DNA of 60,186 nucleotides from Bacteroidales bacterium (GTDB taxonomy: Bacteria; Bacteroidota; Bacteroidia; Bacteroidales; Muribaculaceae), in the NCBI GenBank assembly GCA_900766975.1, contig CAAFXO010000043.1, positions 1 to 60,186 on the forward strand, written 5' to 3'. Below the pieces are notes generated by a model, which made no database searches, was not told where the DNA came from, and saw only the letters and a program-made list of their open reading frames with translations. Numbering within the stretch: the first letter of the stretch is position 1; the number at the start of each line of letters is the position of its first letter. A program made the translations under genes and the position numbers. Shown here piece after piece: positions 59,213 to 60,186 of this stretch.

Positions 59213-60186
59213 ATGAAATATACCATAACCCAATCGCGCCTGTTGTATGTGTTGAGCATCAATGACAGGAAGCACCAGAACCTGCTGAAGGTGGGAGAAG
59301 TCTTTGTGGACAATGAAATTGCAGACAGCCAAAGCGAGCAGGTGCTGGCAAAGGCAGTTCGCGACGTGCTCGACAAGCGTTCCTATATGAAGGGCGTCAC
59401 CTACCATATAGAATATGTAGAGTGCACCACATACGCAGGCAGTACCAAGTGCTACAAGGCTGATGATGTCTATCGCACTCTGCGTGCCCAGGGTGTCTAT
59501 TGCAAGTCGCTTGACAGGTATAAAGACCCCATCACGGGGAAAACGGAAGATGCCGACATTTGGTTTGTCGCTTCTATTGATAACGTGCTTTGTGCTATCA
59601 AGAAAATAAAAGATGGACATGGAGCCGGATATGGAGCCATCAAGTTCCGACCGGAGCAGGATGCTGCCATCAAGGCCACTGTGGCACACTTCAAGAAGCC
59701 TAAGGGCAAGGCATTTCTTTGGAACGCCAAGATGCGCTTTGGCAAGACGTTGTCAGGGCTGCAGGTTGCCAAGGAGATGGCATACAATTCCACACTCATC
59801 ATCACCCATCGTCCTGTAGTCGATAAGGGATGGCATGACGATTTCAAGAAGATATTCGGCGATATGCCTCAGTATTCCTATGCCACCCGAATGAGCGATG
59901 ACGATGCCACTGGAGGCGATTTCTACACCTTGACAAGAAAGGTGGATGCCGGAGAGAAAAAACTTATCTTCTTCGTATCCATGCAATATCTGCGTCTGTC
60001 ACGCTTTGTCGGTGGCAAGGAGCGCAATGAGGATCCTTTGAAAAAAGCCATCATGCAGTATGATTGGGACTTCGTGATGGTGGATGAAGCGCATGAGGGC
60101 ATTGAAGCAGATGCCGGAAAACGTGTGATGGACAAATTGAAGAAAGAGGAAACGCGCATTCTTTCGCTTTCGGGCACACCGTTCAA
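59213..60186 (+). CDS. DEAD/DEAH helicase with N-terminal GIY-YIG-like segment, 3' end outside window
   Basis: At least 324 residues; the gene is cut by the window end. The N-terminus (RLLYVLSINDRKHQNLLKVGE) resembles the first strands of a GIY-YIG nuclease. Helicase motifs follow: motif I KMRFGKTLSG, motif II VMVDEAHEG and motif III LSGTPF. Together with the upstream methylase-like gene it looks like a two-gene restriction or anti-phage system. The missing C-terminus prevents a firm class call. Confidence 0.75.
   Translation, partial: MKYTITQSRLLYVLSINDRKHQNLLKVGEVFVDNEIADSQSEQVLAKAVRDVLDKRSYMKGVTYHIEYVECTTYAGSTKCYKADDVYRTLRAQGVYCKSLDRYKDPITGKTEDADIWFVASIDNVLCAIKKIKDGHGAGYGAIKFRPEQDAAIKATVAHFKKPKGKAFLWNAKMRFGKTLSGLQVAKEMAYNSTLIITHRPVVDKGWHDDFKKIFGDMPQYSYATRMSDDDATGGDFYTLTRKVDAGEKKLIFFVSMQYLRLSRFVGGKERNEDPLKKAIMQYDWDFVMVDEAHEGIEADAGKRVMDKLKKEETRILSLSGTPF

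Overview
The window is a piece of a Bacteroidales chromosome. Evidence for the host is the recurring promoter form TTG-N20-TAnnTTTG, weak Shine-Dalgarno sites, a six-repeat ribosomal protein S1, Bacteroidales-type lipoproteins and outer membrane barrels, and a codon use of roughly 50% GC. A member of the Muribaculaceae is a reasonable guess, but no rRNA is present to test it.

Layout. Positions 1-17655 are ordinary chromosome: an HD-domain protein, ilvE, a small secreted protein, rpsA, a lipoprotein, a double ABC-transporter cluster with a GntR-type regulator in the middle, a GumN/TraB-like protein, an outer membrane barrel, a YitT-like membrane protein, miaA, pepT, a secreted NUC-type endonuclease and mnmE. 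Positions of about 17641-56323 (38.7 kb) form an apparently complete siphovirus-like prophage inserted in the last codons of mnmE. Both ends carry a near-identical 21-base sequence that reads FCIGK-stop. Positions 56331-60186 are chromosome beyond the prophage: a broken integrase relic, a DUF4143-type ATPase with three phased repeats before its promoter, and the start of a restriction-like pair (methylase-like subunit plus DEAD/DEAH helicase, cut by the window edge).

Inside the prophage the order is integrase; a leftward lysogeny operon (CI-like repressor, GIY-YIG protein, second small HTH-like protein); a switch region with three similar operator-like palindromes; an early rightward block (small regulators, RecT, YqaJ nuclease, helicase, a lambda-O-like initiator gene with an internal candidate origin, primase-helicase, SSB-like protein, nuclease); a ParB-methyltransferase gene broken by one base in a run of eight G; terminase, portal and a MuF head protein carrying a C-terminal ADP-ribosyltransferase toxin domain; a small reverse-strand gene with its own promoter (candidate immunity gene); scaffold, capsid and connector genes; major tail protein; a tRNA with anticodon CAT; a tail chaperone pair made by -1 frameshift; tape measure; tail tip; and a lysis block with holin-like, amidase and spanin-like genes.

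The points most worth following are the MuF-ART toxin with its interlocked reverse-strand partner, the apparently phase-switched methyltransferase, the att/arm-site architecture in mnmE, the tRNA inside the morphogenesis operon, the candidate origin inside the initiator gene, and the iterons in front of the DUF4143 ATPase. No database search was possible; all functional names rest on motifs and gene order read by eye.
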